A DNA stretch of 64,000 nucleotides. It comes from Amycolatopsis regifaucium. Lineage in GTDB: Bacteria > Actinomycetota > Actinomycetes > Mycobacteriales > Pseudonocardiaceae. The stretch is from positions 90,821 through 154,820 of the forward strand of contig NZ_LQCI01000009.1 in assembly GCF_001613935.1 (NCBI RefSeq), read 5' to 3'. This document shows, in pieces, positions 63,762-64,000 of the stretch. The position numbers and the translations under genes were made by a program. The notes beneath the pieces are model-generated. The model was not told the origin of the DNA, made no database searches, and saw only the letters and a list, made by a program, of their open reading frames with translations. The number at the start of each line of letters is the position of its first letter. Position 1 is the stretch's first letter.

Positions 63762-64000
63762 CCGCGTGGCGGAGGCACGCTCGCGGCGCAGCCCGGCTTG
63801 AGCTTTGGCGATCGCGTCGCAGCACCGACGCCCGCGCAGCGAAAAGTGCTGCAGAGTAGGCGAATCACGCAGGCCTGCGTGCTCGTCTGCGGCCCGGCCG
63901 GGTGATTGCGTCGGCCGCCCGGTCAGTCGTCGCAAACGGCCATGAGGACGTGAGTGCTAGCCAACGGTGTCGAGGAATCGGTTGTGGCGCAGGCGGAGTG
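63762..64000. other. Right edge of the window
   Basis: About 240 nt. On the minus strand the last 44 nt (63957-64000) read LRLRHNRFLDTVG and a stop, which could be the end of a gene that starts outside. Otherwise nothing is evident. Confidence 0.3.

Overview
The window is high-GC DNA with dense, actinobacterial-style gene content: DUF5703, DUF6114/DUF6230, two LuxR proteins of the large ATP-binding (LAL) type, an NsdA-like regulator, an F420-type LLM oxidoreductase and several apparently leaderless genes with a -10 box about 7 nt before the start codon. The best guess is a Pseudonocardiales chromosome, Amycolatopsis-like. That is a judgement from gene families and style, not from a database search. 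No rRNA, tRNA or CRISPR array was recognised.

Layout. (1) 1-6.9 kb: a MerR regulator divergent from an imine-reductase-like enzyme; a TetR / parallel beta-helix pair bracketed by an 18-bp direct repeat; and a MocR regulator head-to-head with a class V aminotransferase, their start codons overlapping. (2) 7-20 kb is housekeeping-like: M3 peptidase, histidine phosphatase, UppP, LLM oxidoreductase, aldo/keto reductase, a YncE-like lipoprotein with a DUF5703 partner, an ArsR-SRPBCC operon, an M20 peptidase with an Asp-nucleophile hydrolase, and two gene remnants. (3) 20.1-27 kb: one direction-consistent cluster of an acyl-CoA ligase and leuA-leuB-leuC-leuD, making a nearly complete leucine branch in one place; this LeuA has a shortened C-terminal regulatory region. 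(4) 27.8-40 kb: a DUF6230-DUF6114 membrane pair, an alpha/beta hydrolase and FAD dehydrogenase operon, an NsdA-like regulator facing a ThDP 2-keto-acid decarboxylase, an IS5-type transposase fragment, and a translationally coupled PHA-synthase-like / SDR pair.

(5) 40-46 kb is an accessory patch of short, orphan and broken genes: a frameshifted TniQ, a HAD protein followed by a second copy of the TniQ 3' end, a CHC2 zinc-finger mini-protein, a caspase-like remnant and several small conserved hypotheticals. A 14-bp motif, CCGCTCATGCCGAT, recurs between these genes. (6) 45.7-59.2 kb is rich in secreted proteins: a LAL regulator (apparently frameshifted near its N-terminus), an S8 subtilase with a P domain, an S1 trypsin-like protease (frameshifted near its end), a GH10 xylanase with CBM2, and a CHAP-like protein with a seven-fold repeat. 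Between them sits an autoregulated-looking operon of an SRPBCC protein and a continuous TetR-epoxide hydrolase fusion, behind a double palindromic operator. (7) 59.5-63.8 kb: a Dabb protein / MFS exporter operon divergent from a second LAL regulator across a palindromic control region.

The most unusual items are the TetR-epoxide hydrolase fusion with its operators, the MocR/aminotransferase start-codon overlap, the direct-repeat-flanked beta-helix islet, the duplicated TniQ tail around the HAD gene, and the CHAP/seven-repeat secreted protein.
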